DNA of 64,000 nt from Gemmata sp051859125 (GCF_051859125.1 NZ_JBHYGG010000112.1:76291-140290); one strand, 5' to 3'. Counted from the stretch's first letter, positions 15,214 through 23,808 are shown. The notes: a model not told the origin generated them from the sequence alone. Numbers and translations are program-made.

Positions 15214-15978
15214 TCAGGGCTTGCCGAAGAACAAGCGGACCTTGGAGTCCGCCAACTCCTTCTTCAACTCGTCGGCCAGGAAGGAGAGCGCGTTCTCGGC
15301 CGCGACCTCGAGTTGCCCCGGCAGCGGGAGCAGCCGGAAGCACCCGTTCGTCGGGTCCGGCTCCAGCGCGCACTCGACCCGGCACCACACCGAGCGGAAC
15401 GACGGGTTCGCGTAGGCCGGGAACTCGAACGTCACGTACTCGGGGATCGCCTTGAGCCCGGTCACCTCGCCGGTGATCTCCTTCCCGAGGCTCGCCTTCC
15501 CGTGGCCCACCTCGCCCTGCGTCGTCGCGGTCGCCCGGAAGTTCACCTTGCGGAGCGACTCCACGAGGTCGCCGCACAGCGCCAGGGAGTCGCGGAACGT
15601 GGTCCGCAGGTCGCGGATCAAGTCCATCTGGGTCATGGCCGGCTTCTGCGCCTTCAGGTCGGCCAGCCGCTTGTACTGGTCCGACGCGACGAGCGCGAGC
15701 TTCACCGTCCCGGGGTGGTCCTTGCCGACGACGGCGACGATCTCGGTCGGGGAGTACCACACCTCGGCGTCCGGCGCGTACTCAATCGCCTTGTCGGTGA
15801 CCGCCTGGAGCGACAGCGCGGTGTGCTGCTCGGGCTTCTCGTCGGCCGTCACCTTCTCCAGTTCGCCGTTGTTGCGGCGGATGAAGTAGACGTGGTGCGG
15901 CTCGCGGCTGGTCTCGACGATGCTCGACGCCGACGAGCGGCCGAGTTCGTTCATGTACTGCAAGGCTTCCTTCAACAT
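15214..15978 (-). CDS. Conserved phage protein of unknown function, 254 aa
   Basis: A 254-residue soluble protein. The N-terminal part includes VETSREPHHVYFIRRNNGELEKV, the central helices include LADLKAQKPAMTQMDLIRDLRTTF, and the C-terminal half is beta-rich (EYVTFEFPAYANPSF). It resembles the size and layout of YfdQ/DUF2303-type phage proteins, but motif evidence is too weak to call it. It overlaps the upstream gene by seven bases. Confidence 0.65.
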   Translation of the reverse strand: MLKEALQYMNELGRSSASSIVETSREPHHVYFIRRNNGELEKVTADEKPEQHTALSLQAVTDKAIEYAPDAEVWYSPTEIVAVVGKDHPGTVKLALVASDQYKRLADLKAQKPAMTQMDLIRDLRTTFRDSLALCGDLVESLRKVNFRATATTQGEVGHGKASLGKEITGEVTGLKAIPEYVTFEFPAYANPSFRSVWCRVECALEPDPTNGCFRLLPLPGQLEVAAENALSFLADELKKELADSKVRLFFGKP

Positions 15979-16394
15979 GGGCTGTGGTCCTTTGCGTTCG
16001 GGGTTAGTTGGTCCTTGTCCACACGCAGGTACAACGTCGCGTGTTCGGCCGGCAGCGACACGCCGCTCTTCTGGGCCGCCTCGCGGAACTGCCCCCGCGT
16101 CACGGTGGCCCCTGCCGCCTGCAACTTCTGCAAGGTGCCGCAGCGGGACCGGAGAACGAGCTTGTAGGTGTGACCGCACACCATGTAGCCGATCCCCTGT
16201 ACGTCCACCGTGTTGTTCACCATCAGTACGCCGCACAACTTGCCGGGCCGCAGGGTCGGGCACAGTTGGATGACCCACGCCTTCGTCACCGGCCGCTCGT
16301 CATCTTCGTACCGGCCGCGCCACGCAATCATCACGTCGATTGCGACGTCGAGTCTCGCGATCGCGATCTGGCGGCGGTACTCGTGGGCGTCCAT
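15972..16394 (-). CDS. Hypothetical phage protein, 140 aa
   Basis: A 140-residue protein beginning MDAHEYRRQIAIARLDVAIDVM. The middle is beta-rich (CGVLMVNNTVDVQGIGYMVCGHTYKLVL) and is followed by a helical segment GATVTRGQFREAAQKSG. Three or four Cys residues are spread without a CxxC pair. Not recognised. It is translationally coupled to the next gene. Confidence 0.62.
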   Translation of the reverse strand: MDAHEYRRQIAIARLDVAIDVMIAWRGRYEDDERPVTKAWVIQLCPTLRPGKLCGVLMVNNTVDVQGIGYMVCGHTYKLVLRSRCGTLQKLQAAGATVTRGQFREAAQKSGVSLPAEHATLYLRVDKDQLTPNAKDHSPC

Positions 16395-16456
16395 CTCGAT
16401 TCCTCAACGTGGGCCAGGGAGAGTGTCCCCGGCCCGGGGTTACTGCTCGCGCCGCG

Positions 16457-16819
16457 TCACTCCTCGATGCCGCTGAGTGCCGGCTGGTCCGGGTTCTCCG
16501 GTGCCACCGGGCTGAACTGCATCTCGGGCTGGCCCCGGTCGTTCATCGTCAACTCGCCGATGGTCGGGTCGGTCAGGTACGGCGGTAGGCTCGTCTTCGC
16601 CTTGGCCGTCGCGCTCACCGAGTCGCCGAGCTTGCGGAGCTCGAGTTCGATGGTCACCTTCCGCGGCTTCTTGTCCGCGCCCCGGTCCTCGGTGTCGCGG
16701 AGCGCGGCCCGCAGCGCCGCGTTGATGATCGCCTCGGCCTGGCCGCCGGCGAGTTGGCCCACGGTCGCCAGCGTGAGTGTGCGCTGGTGGGCCTTCGGTC
16801 TCGTTCGTCGCTCGCTCAT
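16457..16819 (-). CDS. Conserved phage protein, 120 aa
   Basis: A 120-residue protein. An N-terminal helical region (LATVGQLAGGQAEAIINAALRAAL) precedes DKKPRKVTIELELRKLG and an acidic C-terminus ending PALSGIEE. The KPRKVTI segment followed by K..LPPYLTDPTIG recurs in phage replication-region proteins; an acidic tail can recruit replication partners, as in single-strand-binding proteins, though no OB fold is recognised. Function unknown. Confidence 0.65.
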   Translation of the reverse strand: MSERRTRPKAHQRTLTLATVGQLAGGQAEAIINAALRAALRDTEDRGADKKPRKVTIELELRKLGDSVSATAKAKTSLPPYLTDPTIGELTMNDRGQPEMQFSPVAPENPDQPALSGIEE

Positions 16820-16840
16820 GGGTCCGGTTCCTCACAGTGG

Positions 16841-17080
16841 TTAATGGTTCGATCCACACCCGCCGTCCCGCTCCTTCAACAACGCACCGAGCACGAGTTC
16901 CGCCACGTCCTTCCGCATGCCGGCCGCGAGTCGCACCTCGCTCCGCATCCCGTGGTAGAGTTGCCGCGAACCCACCCAGTAGGACGTCTCATCGTCCTCG
17001 TCGTCGTCCTTGTAGATCGCCAGTCGCTCCGGGCCGCGGGTCGCGAACGACTGCAACATCTCCTTGAGCCGGTCCATCAC
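16841..17080 (-). CDS. Hypothetical phage protein, 79 aa
   Basis: A small protein with DRLKEMLQSFATRG at the start, an acidic patch KDDDEDDETSY and a helical C-terminal half. Two starts are possible, GTG at 17080 or ATG at 17077, both overlapping the helicase stop (GTGATG). No domain recognised. Confidence 0.6.
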   Translation of the reverse strand: MMDRLKEMLQSFATRGPERLAIYKDDDEDDETSYWVGSRQLYHGMRSEVRLAAGMRKDVAELVLGALLKERDGGCGSNH

Positions 17081-20000
17081 AGTCCCTCACGAAGTAGTTC
17101 ACCCAGGAACGTCCGCCGCCGGGTCAACGCGACCCGCTTCACCTGCTTCTCGAACGCCCCCTTCGGCCCGATCAACAGGCACGCCGACCGCGCCCGCGAG
17201 ATCGCCGTGTACCAGTAGTTCATGTCGCAGATCGAACTCGCCTCCGGGTCCACCATGCAAATGACACATGGCCACTCACTGCCCTGCGAGTTCCACCACG
17301 GGAACCCGTTCTGAAGGAACCGGTGCCCGTCCGGAACCTCGACGCACATCGACTCGCATTGGACCGGTTCGATGGACACGATCGGGTCTTCGAACCAGTC
17401 GAGCCGTTCGTGCCACCCGGCAGCCCGTGCGGTCTCACGGCTCACCGTCCCACGTGTCCGGGCGTTCTGAACCGTTCGCTGCGAGCACGCCGCCCTCAAT
17501 CCGTCGGCCTGCACCCGCGACACCGGGAGCGTGAACTTCGTTTCGGTTTCTCGGCACGCAACCAGCCGCCGCCGTTTGAACTCGCTGACGAACCCGACCG
17601 CCCGGCCGAACTGGGCCGCGGACCGGCCGTAGATGTACAGCGGCTTGTACCGCTTGGTGGTGCCCGTCCGATTCGCGGTGCTGATGACGCCGAGCCGGAG
17701 GAGCATCACCTGCACCGTGTCGAGAAGGGCCGGGTGAACCGTCCCCCACTCGATGTGGTCGCAGAGACCGTCCGAATCGATGTTGACCGTGCCGTCCTCG
17801 AACAGCCCGCGCAGGAACGCCGCGTGCATCACCGAATCAGAACGCAGAACACTCTCAGGGACCGCCTTGGCGTTCGGGCTCATCCCGCCGACCAAACGGA
17901 GCCAGTCGGCCAGGTAGGTGGACCGCACTTCGAACCCCGTCGCTCCGTTGAGCTTCACCGGGTGGGTGCTGCACCCGAACAGCGTCCGGCACAGTTCCCC
18001 GAACCGTTCCGCAACGTCGCGGTGCCGCTTCAGCAGCCGGAACCCGTGGTCGAACACCGTTCCGTCCGCGACCATCAGCCCGAAGAACTCCGCAACGTCA
18101 GCGTCCACCGACTGTGGCGTTCGGAACCGTGTGGCCCGCGGGTCGCACTCTTGCAGGACCGGCAGCATGGCCGGCCGCGTCGGTTCGACCGTCGTCCCGA
18201 GCCGCACCCGGAGCCAGTCGCCCTGGCGAAGTTGCCCCGCGAAGCACATCGAGTAGTCGTCGCCGGTCCAGCGTTCGACGCGGTGGTCCGGGGTGACGGT
18301 GACCGTGTACCCGTGCTTCGTCGTGACCCGTAGCGCCGGCCCAACGGGATTGACGACCTTGTTCGTGTACACCTTCCCGCCGTCGGGCGTGGCAATGAAC
18401 CCGTCACCGGCCACGAGCTTGATCGGGAGCAACCCGTCCTCGGTCTCGACGAGCGTGTCGGGGTGAACGCACCGGTGAGCGGTGATCCCCCAGGCGTGGT
18501 CAAAGTCCCCTCCCGCGCCCGCCGCCGCGGCCTTCTTGTCCTCGTCGTCGCTCTCCCGCACCCGGGTGTGCGAGAACCGCACGAGCGGCACGTTCACCCC
18601 GCCGAACCGCGCGACCGTCGCGTCCCTCGACACCGCGACCACCCGCCCGACCTCGCCGTTCGCGACGTACCACTCGGCCTCGTTCCCGCGGCGGTCCCCG
18701 GCCACGGTCTGGTAGTTCGCCGCGTCGAGCGCCATGTCCGGGTGCCCGTACCGGTCCGCGAGCGGCACCACGCACTTCAGCCGGGTGTTCGTCGTGCAGA
18801 TCACCTTGTCCCCGACCCGGAACGGGTTCCCCGGCGCGCCCTTGCCGTCCGGGTTGAACACCGGCCCGAACCGCCCGTTCACCCTGGCCCGCGACACCGC
18901 CGACGCGCTCTTCTCGCCCCCGTTCAGCGGGGTGATGATCTGCGTCTCCCAGATCGGGTCGAACCGCGACATCTGCCCCACCACGTCGGCCAGCACGTCG
19001 AGGGCCTCGGCCGCCGGGCAGTCGATGATCCGCAGGTTCCGCGGGCACGGGGCCGCCAGGTCGAACCGCTCGTCGAACCGCACCGGCGTGCCGGCCTTGA
19101 TCGCCGCACACGCCTCGACGATGGAGCCCGCGTTCCGGTGGATCTCCGTCAACTTCCCCTGCGGCACCCCGCCGGCTAGCAGGTCCCGGAGCGGCGCACC
19201 GTGGCCGACCGGCGGGAGTTGCCATTCATCGCCCACAAACAGCACGCACCCGCCGTCCGGGACCGCGTCGAGCGTGTCGGCCAGGAGCGACGCATCATCC
19301 ATGCTGCTCTCGTCGATCACGAGCGCCGTCACGTCGAGCGGGTTGTCCCGGTTCCGCTCGAACCCCCACCCGTCCCCGTCGTGGCCGTTCCGCCCGATCT
19401 CCAACAACTGGTGCTGGGTCCGCGCGACCACCTCCAGCCCCCTGGCCCGCAGCGACTCGCCGGCCCGCACCGCCGCCTTCCCGGTCGGGGCCGCCACCGC
19501 GACCGCGTCCGGCCCGTGCTCCGCGATGAACGCCTTGAGCAGGAACGACAGGGCGTAGGTCTTCCCCGTCCCGGGGCCGCCCACGAAGCACCCGACCGCC
19601 CCGGCCGTGGCCTTCTTCAGTTCCGCGACCTGGTGCGCGGTCGGCAGCCCGTCCCCCTCGGCGGCACTCGCCGGGATCTCGGTGGGCCAGGCCGCCGGGA
19701 ACCGCGACAGCCGCCGCACGTTGTCCGCAATCCGCATCTCCGCGTCGGCCCGCTCCCGGAGCGCGACGAACCGCTTCCCGTCCAACCGGCGGACCCGGAC
19801 CCACTGCCCCCGACGCAGCAGGATGAGTGCGCGCCACGGGTCCGCGCCGGGGACCGCCCGCGTCACGTCCGCCGCCACGGCGTCGGCGTCGAGCCACGTC
19901 GAGCCCGAGTGGTCCCGCTTGATGATGTTCACCGCGCACATCGCCTGCCGCTTCAGCGCGCCGGGCCGCCCGCCCGTTTCGAGGTACAGCTTGTCGACCC

Positions 20001-20613
20001 GCTTGAAGCTGCACCCCGGCATCCGCCGCACGAGCAGCGCGAACGGGTTCCGGCGGATCAGTTCCGGGGCGCGGACGCCCCACGAGCCGATGCACGCGTC
20101 GATCAGGTGCCCCGGGAACCCGCGGCCGGCGAACATGCCGTGGAGTTCCACCCGGGTCCGCTCGGCGCCCGCGTACACCTCGAGGTCGCGGGCCGCCTCC
20201 TCGGCCGCGTCGAGGGCCATCAGCCCGGTGTCTGCCACGGTCCGGGGCTCCCTGCGGAGCGTCGCGACGGCGTCCGACCCGAACTTGTCGAACAGCCGCT
20301 CCGCGGTCACCTTGCCGACGTTGCGGCACGTCGAGGCGAGGTAGTGGACCACGGCCCCGCGCGTCATCGGCGTGTCGCGGATCACCGTGAGAAAGTGGAA
20401 GTCGCACCCACGCCGGCCGTCCTTCCAGGTGCCGTAGAAGCGGTACAGTTGCCCGCGGACGAACTGGTCGGTCGGGGCCGGGCCGATCACGCTCGCCCCG
20501 TCCGTCAGCCGCAGGATCACCTTCGGCGCGTCGTCGTCCGCCCACAGCACCTTGTCGAGCATGCCGACGTGCTCGCGGCGGGTGCGGTCCTTCGGGATGT
20601 AGACGCTCGCCAT
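17077..20613 (-). CDS. RecD2-like superfamily 1B helicase interrupted by an intein
   Basis: An 1178-codon gene. The N-terminal part has helix-hairpin-helix-like segments (CRNVGKVTAERLFDKFG). The motor has Walker A GGPGTGKTYAL near residue 346, motif Ia AAPTGKAAVRAGE, Walker B LVIDESSMDD near 432, motif III FVGDEWQLPPVG near 464 and a UvrD-C2-like end. Motif V/VI is split: GITAHR ends the N-extein and SQGSEWP starts the C-extein. The mature protein would be 784 residues. RecD2 enzymes unwind DNA 5' to 3' in recombination and repair. ATG at 20613 is chosen because GGAG lies seven bases upstream; ATG 20637 and TTG 20679 are also in frame. Confidence 0.88.
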   Translation of the reverse strand: MASVYIPKDRTRREHVGMLDKVLWADDDAPKVILRLTDGASVIGPAPTDQFVRGQLYRFYGTWKDGRRGCDFHFLTVIRDTPMTRGAVVHYLASTCRNVGKVTAERLFDKFGSDAVATLRREPRTVADTGLMALDAAEEAARDLEVYAGAERTRVELHGMFAGRGFPGHLIDACIGSWGVRAPELIRRNPFALLVRRMPGCSFKRVDKLYLETGGRPGALKRQAMCAVNIIKRDHSGSTWLDADAVAADVTRAVPGADPWRALILLRRGQWVRVRRLDGKRFVALRERADAEMRIADNVRRLSRFPAAWPTEIPASAAEGDGLPTAHQVAELKKATAGAVGCFVGGPGTGKTYALSFLLKAFIAEHGPDAVAVAAPTGKAAVRAGESLRARGLEVVARTQHQLLEIGRNGHDGDGWGFERNRDNPLDVTALVIDESSMDDASLLADTLDAVPDGGCVLFVGDEWQLPPVGHGAPLRDLLAGGVPQGKLTEIHRNAGSIVEACAAIKAGTPVRFDERFDLAAPCPRNLRIIDCPAAEALDVLADVVGQMSRFDPIWETQIITPLNGGEKSASAVSRARVNGRFGPVFNPDGKGAPGNPFRVGDKVICTTNTRLKCVVPLADRYGHPDMALDAANYQTVAGDRRGNEAEWYVANGEVGRVVAVSRDATVARFGGVNVPLVRFSHTRVRESDDEDKKAAAAGAGGDFDHAWGITAHRCVHPDTLVETEDGLLPIKLVAGDGFIATPDGGKVYTNKVVNPVGPALRVTTKHGYTVTVTPDHRVERWTGDDYSMCFAGQLRQGDWLRVRLGTTVEPTRPAMLPVLQECDPRATRFRTPQSVDADVAEFFGLMVADGTVFDHGFRLLKRHRDVAERFGELCRTLFGCSTHPVKLNGATGFEVRSTYLADWLRLVGGMSPNAKAVPESVLRSDSVMHAAFLRGLFEDGTVNIDSDGLCDHIEWGTVHPALLDTVQVMLLRLGVISTANRTGTTKRYKPLYIYGRSAAQFGRAVGFVSEFKRRRLVACRETETKFTLPVSRVQADGLRAACSQRTVQNARTRGTVSRETARAAGWHERLDWFEDPIVSIEPVQCESMCVEVPDGHRFLQNGFPWWNSQGSEWPCVICMVDPEASSICDMNYWYTAISRARSACLLIGPKGAFEKQVKRVALTRRRTFLGELLREGL
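17290..18471 (-). mobile_element. Intein with LAGLIDADG homing endonuclease, 394 aa
   Basis: Residues 715-1108 of the helicase gene. Block A starts with Cys1 (CVHPDTLVETEDG). Block B is TVTPDHRV. Two LAGLIDADG-type motifs, EFFGLMVADGTV and AFLRGLFEDGTV, keep their acidic residues. Block F is VEVPDGHRFLQNGF. The last residue is Asn, followed by Ser as +1 residue. The penultimate residue is Trp where most inteins have His. Removal joins GITAHR to SQGSEW, a conserved helicase motif, which is a typical insertion point. Splicing is expected but not proven. Confidence 0.9.
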
Positions 20614-20682
20614 GATGCCGCTCCGATGTCCTGACATGCCGACACGTACCTGCTGTTGCTCGCAGCCCGCCCTGGCCAACAG

Positions 20683-21336
20683 TCACTTCCCGAGCGGCGG
20701 CAAGAATCCCTTCTCGCGAAGCGCGGCAATGACTGCCTGCACCTCAACCTCGCCGTCCGTGCGAAGCTTGCCGCGAGCGATGAACACACGACCCCGCGGC
20801 TTATCGGCTTCCGGGTGCTTGAGTGGCGTCGCGGTCAACACGGCCCGCTGCTGGTCGGGCGTTCGCATCTCGCCGGACGGTGCGAACAAGAGGTTCAGTT
20901 GGGACTTCTCCAGGCTCTCGACCGGGAGTTTGCGTTCGTCCAGCTTCTTCGTTTCGGGGTCTCGCTCAACAACCGTTACCCGCTCGCCTTCCGCTAATTT
21001 CTTCTGCTCGGCGGGGGGCAGGTTCGCGATGCGGTCCAGGAGCCGCGTGCGGGTGCCGAACTTCATCACGGCTTCCGGCGCTAGTTTGCCGCCCGCGATG
21101 TCTCGGACCCGGCGGTATGCGATGTCCTCCAGGTACGGCGTCATGTCTTCGCCGCGCCGTTCGAGTTCCCGCCACACCATCGCCGCGACGGTCAGGATCT
21201 TGGCCGAAAGGCGGCGGGACACGTCGAGGGCTTGGCGCAAGTCCTCGGTCGTCATCTGCTCGATCTGTCCCTGCTGCGGGAGCAAGGCTTCGATCGCGGC
21301 CGGATCGACGGTTGCTCTGTCAGGAGCCAGTTGCAT
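20683..21336 (-). CDS. Conserved phage protein of unknown function, 217 aa
   Basis: A 217-residue mostly helical protein: MTTEDLRQALDVSRRLSAKILTVAAMVWRELERRG in the N-terminal third (two stretches), LLDRIANLPPAEQKKLAEGERVTVVE in the middle, and a C-terminal part ending VQAVIAALREKGFLPPLGK. No enzyme motif seen. It overlaps the Cys-rich gene upstream by 17 bases and precedes the helicase by about 70. It may be a DNA-binding or recombination accessory, but nothing shows this directly. Confidence 0.65.
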   Translation of the reverse strand: MQLAPDRATVDPAAIEALLPQQGQIEQMTTEDLRQALDVSRRLSAKILTVAAMVWRELERRGEDMTPYLEDIAYRRVRDIAGGKLAPEAVMKFGTRTRLLDRIANLPPAEQKKLAEGERVTVVERDPETKKLDERKLPVESLEKSQLNLLFAPSGEMRTPDQQRAVLTATPLKHPEADKPRGRVFIARGKLRTDGEVEVQAVIAALREKGFLPPLGK

Positions 21337-21967
21337 CGCGTTTCTCCATCAGTTGAGAGAAGAAAATCAAGGCTTCGAACAGTTGTTGCTTTACACGTCT
21401 TCGCCTCATATATTCACGGTTATGCATTAACACTCGTCTGCGAAACTCTATATCGTTTGCTGATCGCTCCTTAATATATTCGTTGTTCCGCTCAATCCGT
21501 AACCGCCGATACTCCGGGTCGTTTTTCCACCGTTCTTTATAGTATCGACGAATCCGATCTCGATATCGCGAATCGTACCGGTAGCGATAATTCGCAATCT
21601 TCCGCTGCTTCTCCATGTACTCTTCATCGAGAGATTGCCGTGCTCTTTTTGCTGCACTCTTTAAATTCGCAGCCTTCTTGAAACATGCTTCTCCGCAGCG
21701 TTTCTTCTGACTGTTTGTGGTCGCGAACTTGCCTCCACACATGTCGCATATTGAGACGAATGGAACTTTCCTTTTCGACATACAGATTGTCTTCAACTGC
21801 TGCTTCCTCTTCGAAACGTAATCCTCGCCTTTGGTGTTCAGCCAGATTGCAAAGCCCTTCATTTGGCACGCTTTTGAACACCGTTTTTGGCGTCCGTCGC
21901 GAGGTACGAAAAATTCCTCACACACATCACACTGCAATTCATTCCTTGGTGGTTTTTTGGCTCCCAT
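21320..21967 (-). CDS. Cys-rich zinc-binding protein of low GC (nuclease-associated type)
   Basis: About 215 residues with two similar Cys knuckles, LQCDVCEEFFVPRDGRQKRCS near residue 12 and ICDMCGGKFATTNSQKKRCG near 75 (CxxC...CxxxC), then a very basic helical part (RYDSRYRDRIRRYYKERWKNDPEYRRL). Such knuckles occur in HNH/GIY-type mobile nucleases and other DNA binders, but no catalytic motif was found. Codon and base use are far lower in GC than neighbours, with Asn, Lys, Tyr and Ile abundant, pointing to recent acquisition. Start at ATG 21967 with AGAGG upstream. Confidence 0.65.
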   Translation of the reverse strand: MGAKKPPRNELQCDVCEEFFVPRDGRQKRCSKACQMKGFAIWLNTKGEDYVSKRKQQLKTICMSKRKVPFVSICDMCGGKFATTNSQKKRCGEACFKKAANLKSAAKRARQSLDEEYMEKQRKIANYRYRYDSRYRDRIRRYYKERWKNDPEYRRLRIERNNEYIKERSANDIEFRRRVLMHNREYMRRRRVKQQLFEALIFFSQLMEKRDATGS

Positions 21968-22004
21968 CGGTCGGCCTCTCAAGTGCACGATTGCGTCACC
22001 ATAG

Positions 22005-22277
22005 TCACCACATCACGATCGTGGTCTTCAAGCCCCCTACCTTCTTGGAGACGACCTTGAACCCGTCGTCCTGGAGGTGCGGGACCGCCTCGTTCCGAGC
22101 GGCGAGCGGCACCGTGGCCCACGCCGCCGCGGGAAGGTCGGCCTCGCTCACCTCGCTCTTGCCCGCGTCGGTCGCCTTGTGGATCGCCGTGCGCCACAGC
22201 CCGAGCGCGAACTCGACCTTGTCCGTGCCGCCGGTCTTCGCCGCGTTGGTTCGCTCGCGGGCCATCTCTGCGTTCAT
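22005..22277 (-). CDS. Hypothetical phage protein, 90 aa
   Basis: A 90-residue protein, MNAEMARERTNAAKTGGTDKV at the start, then helices LWRTAIHKATDAGKSEVSEAD and an end VVSKKVGGLKTTIVMW. No domain recognised. It starts 34 bases after a tRNA-like element and is preceded by the CGAGGAC sequence that may act as a weak ribosome site. Confidence 0.55.
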   Translation of the reverse strand: MNAEMARERTNAAKTGGTDKVEFALGLWRTAIHKATDAGKSEVSEADLPAAAWATVPLAARNEAVPHLQDDGFKVVSKKVGGLKTTIVMW

Positions 22278-22310
22278 GTTCGGTCCTCGTTCGTGGTTGG
22301 ATGTCGCCAG

Positions 22311-22390
22311 TGATCCCGGTGGGAGTCGAACCCACTTGCCGCGTTCGTCGGGGAGGACTTCTGGCCTAAAAACTTGAGTCCCGCCGGGTC
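22311..22390 (-). ncRNA. tRNA-like relic with T-arm and acceptor pairing
   Basis: A perfect T-arm (GTGGG, loop TTCGACT, CCCAC) lies at 22319-22335. The 3' end CCGGGATCA can pair with GACCCGG at 22384-22390 if one A is bulged, and the hairpin GGACT...AGTCC lies between them. A D-arm and a normal anticodon arm are missing. It fills the gap between two phage genes. It is probably a degenerate tRNA or a captured tRNA 3' end rather than a working tRNA. Confidence 0.4.
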
Positions 22391-22527
22391 GCCCCGGTCT
22401 GTGAACTCGTTTGGTTGTGGCCTGCCGCCCCGATCTCCACCGCGCGGGTTGCTTGGAGCAGCTTGCGGGTCGCCGTACCCACCCCGGGATCGTGTGGCCG
22501 GGAGCTCGCGCCGCCGGCCGGGTCGCG

Positions 22528-23592
22528 TTACATGCCGCCGTGGTCGGTCCAATCCTGAACTTCGACCGGCAGCACCGGCTCGTCCGCCTTCGTCGCCCCG
22601 TTGGGCCAAGAGGGCTTCGTCAGCAGCAGGCACGGCTTGCCCTGCGCGTCCTTACCCAGCGTGTACAGGCTCCGCTCCGTGGCCCACCGCTTCACGTCGT
22701 CGAGGCAGGCGTTCGGCGAGAACCGGCACAATTCGTACGCCTGGCCGACGCTCCCGCCAGACCCGCAGCCCGAGGTGTTCACGGCCAGATCGACGCAGTA
22801 CCACACGCCCTCGTAGGTGCCGTCCTTCTCGACCGTGGGCCAGATGCAGAACCGGCCGCACTTGCTGGCCCACGCGGTCGGCCGCCCCTGCTTGTCCGCG
22901 CCGTTGGTGATCCACTCCAGCCCGGGGACGTTTGCCACCGGAGCCGGTGCGACGACCGGCGGGCCACTGGGACCGTCCCCCGCGATGTCGAACTGGTCCT
23001 CGCACCACGCCCGCGCGGAATCCGGGAACGTGAACCGCACACTGAACTGGTGCCTGGCCGACCGCTGATCGACGCCCCGGAACATCCCCTCGGCCGTCTT
23101 CACCACCGCGAACCGCTTGCAGTGCGTGGACGTCTCGCCGCGGGAGTCGGGCGGGAGCCACACGAGCTTGCCCGCGGGCTTCGGCTGCTCGGCCGTCTTC
23201 TCCCGCTTGGGGCACGCCGGGTCTTGCGGGAACGTCAGGAAGTGGCTCTTCGAGGCGTGGGCTACCAGGTCGGCCAGGATTTCGCTCAGGCCGAGCGGCT
23301 TCTCCACCTCCACCGGTTTCCCGTCCGGTCCGGTGACCGCCAGGGGCATGAGACGCTTCGCCGTTGCGATCTCCAGGCTGGAAACGATGCGCTCGACCAC
23401 CTGGCCCGCGATGTCGTACCCGCGGGCGAACCAACGGGTGATGGTCGCGCCGCCCGACCCGGGAACGATCGCCAGGACCGTGAGCGGGGTGGCGTGGGCG
23501 TCGTTGGCCAGGGTGATGACGTCGCCCACTGCGATCGGGGCCGGCACCTTTGGGCGCGCACCGGTAGCGCCCCGCTCCGTCTTGCAGGTCAT
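22528..23592 (-). CDS. Hypothetical phage protein, 354 aa
   Basis: A 354-residue protein starting MTCKTERGATG. The first 130 residues include PIAVGDVITLAND and ITRWFARGYDIAGQVVERIV. The second half holds scattered Cys residues (KCGRFCIWPTVEKDGTYEG, CVDLAVNTSGCGSGG, CLDDVKRW), perhaps metal-binding. No catalytic signature recognised. It is flanked on both sides by tRNA-like elements. Start at ATG 23592. Confidence 0.6.
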   Translation of the reverse strand: MTCKTERGATGARPKVPAPIAVGDVITLANDAHATPLTVLAIVPGSGGATITRWFARGYDIAGQVVERIVSSLEIATAKRLMPLAVTGPDGKPVEVEKPLGLSEILADLVAHASKSHFLTFPQDPACPKREKTAEQPKPAGKLVWLPPDSRGETSTHCKRFAVVKTAEGMFRGVDQRSARHQFSVRFTFPDSARAWCEDQFDIAGDGPSGPPVVAPAPVANVPGLEWITNGADKQGRPTAWASKCGRFCIWPTVEKDGTYEGVWYCVDLAVNTSGCGSGGSVGQAYELCRFSPNACLDDVKRWATERSLYTLGKDAQGKPCLLLTKPSWPNGATKADEPVLPVEVQDWTDHGGM

Positions 23593-23634
23593 CGCGTAGC
23601 CTCGTGAGTGTCGTGAATCGGAACTCAGAACCAG

Positions 23635-23725
23635 TGGGGCCGGCTGGACTCGAACCAGCAATATCCCTTTCGGGAACCGGGTGTACCGTCCGGCTTGCTC
23701 GCCTTCTGCTGCGCGACCCGTTGCC
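23635..23725 (-). ncRNA. Second tRNA-like relic, type II layout
   Basis: A perfect T-arm (GCTGG, loop TTCGAGT, CCAGC) lies at 23643-23659. Upstream on the minus strand are a long variable-arm-like hairpin (TCCCGAAAGGGA), a weak anticodon-like arm with GTA in the loop, and a D-stem-like TCGC...GCGA pair. The layout recalls tRNA-Tyr, but position 33 is not U and the acceptor stem does not pair. Like the first relic, it ends A followed by CTGG. Probably degenerate. Confidence 0.35.
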
Positions 23726-23808
23726 GTCCTCTCCGGCTGTCGCACCACTTCGCCGGGACTCTCCCCGGCCGCCGCAGGTGTCGCGTGTTGCCCGGTCGCG
23801 CTCGCGGG

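Noticed and set aside
19201..20634. Plus-strand frame opposite the RecD2-like helicase
   Set aside because: Antisense shadow with low-complexity Arg/Pro composition.
22311..23725. Two functional phage tRNAs
   Set aside because: T-arms are perfect, but acceptor, D- and anticodon arms are missing or unpaired, so working tRNAs cannot be supported.
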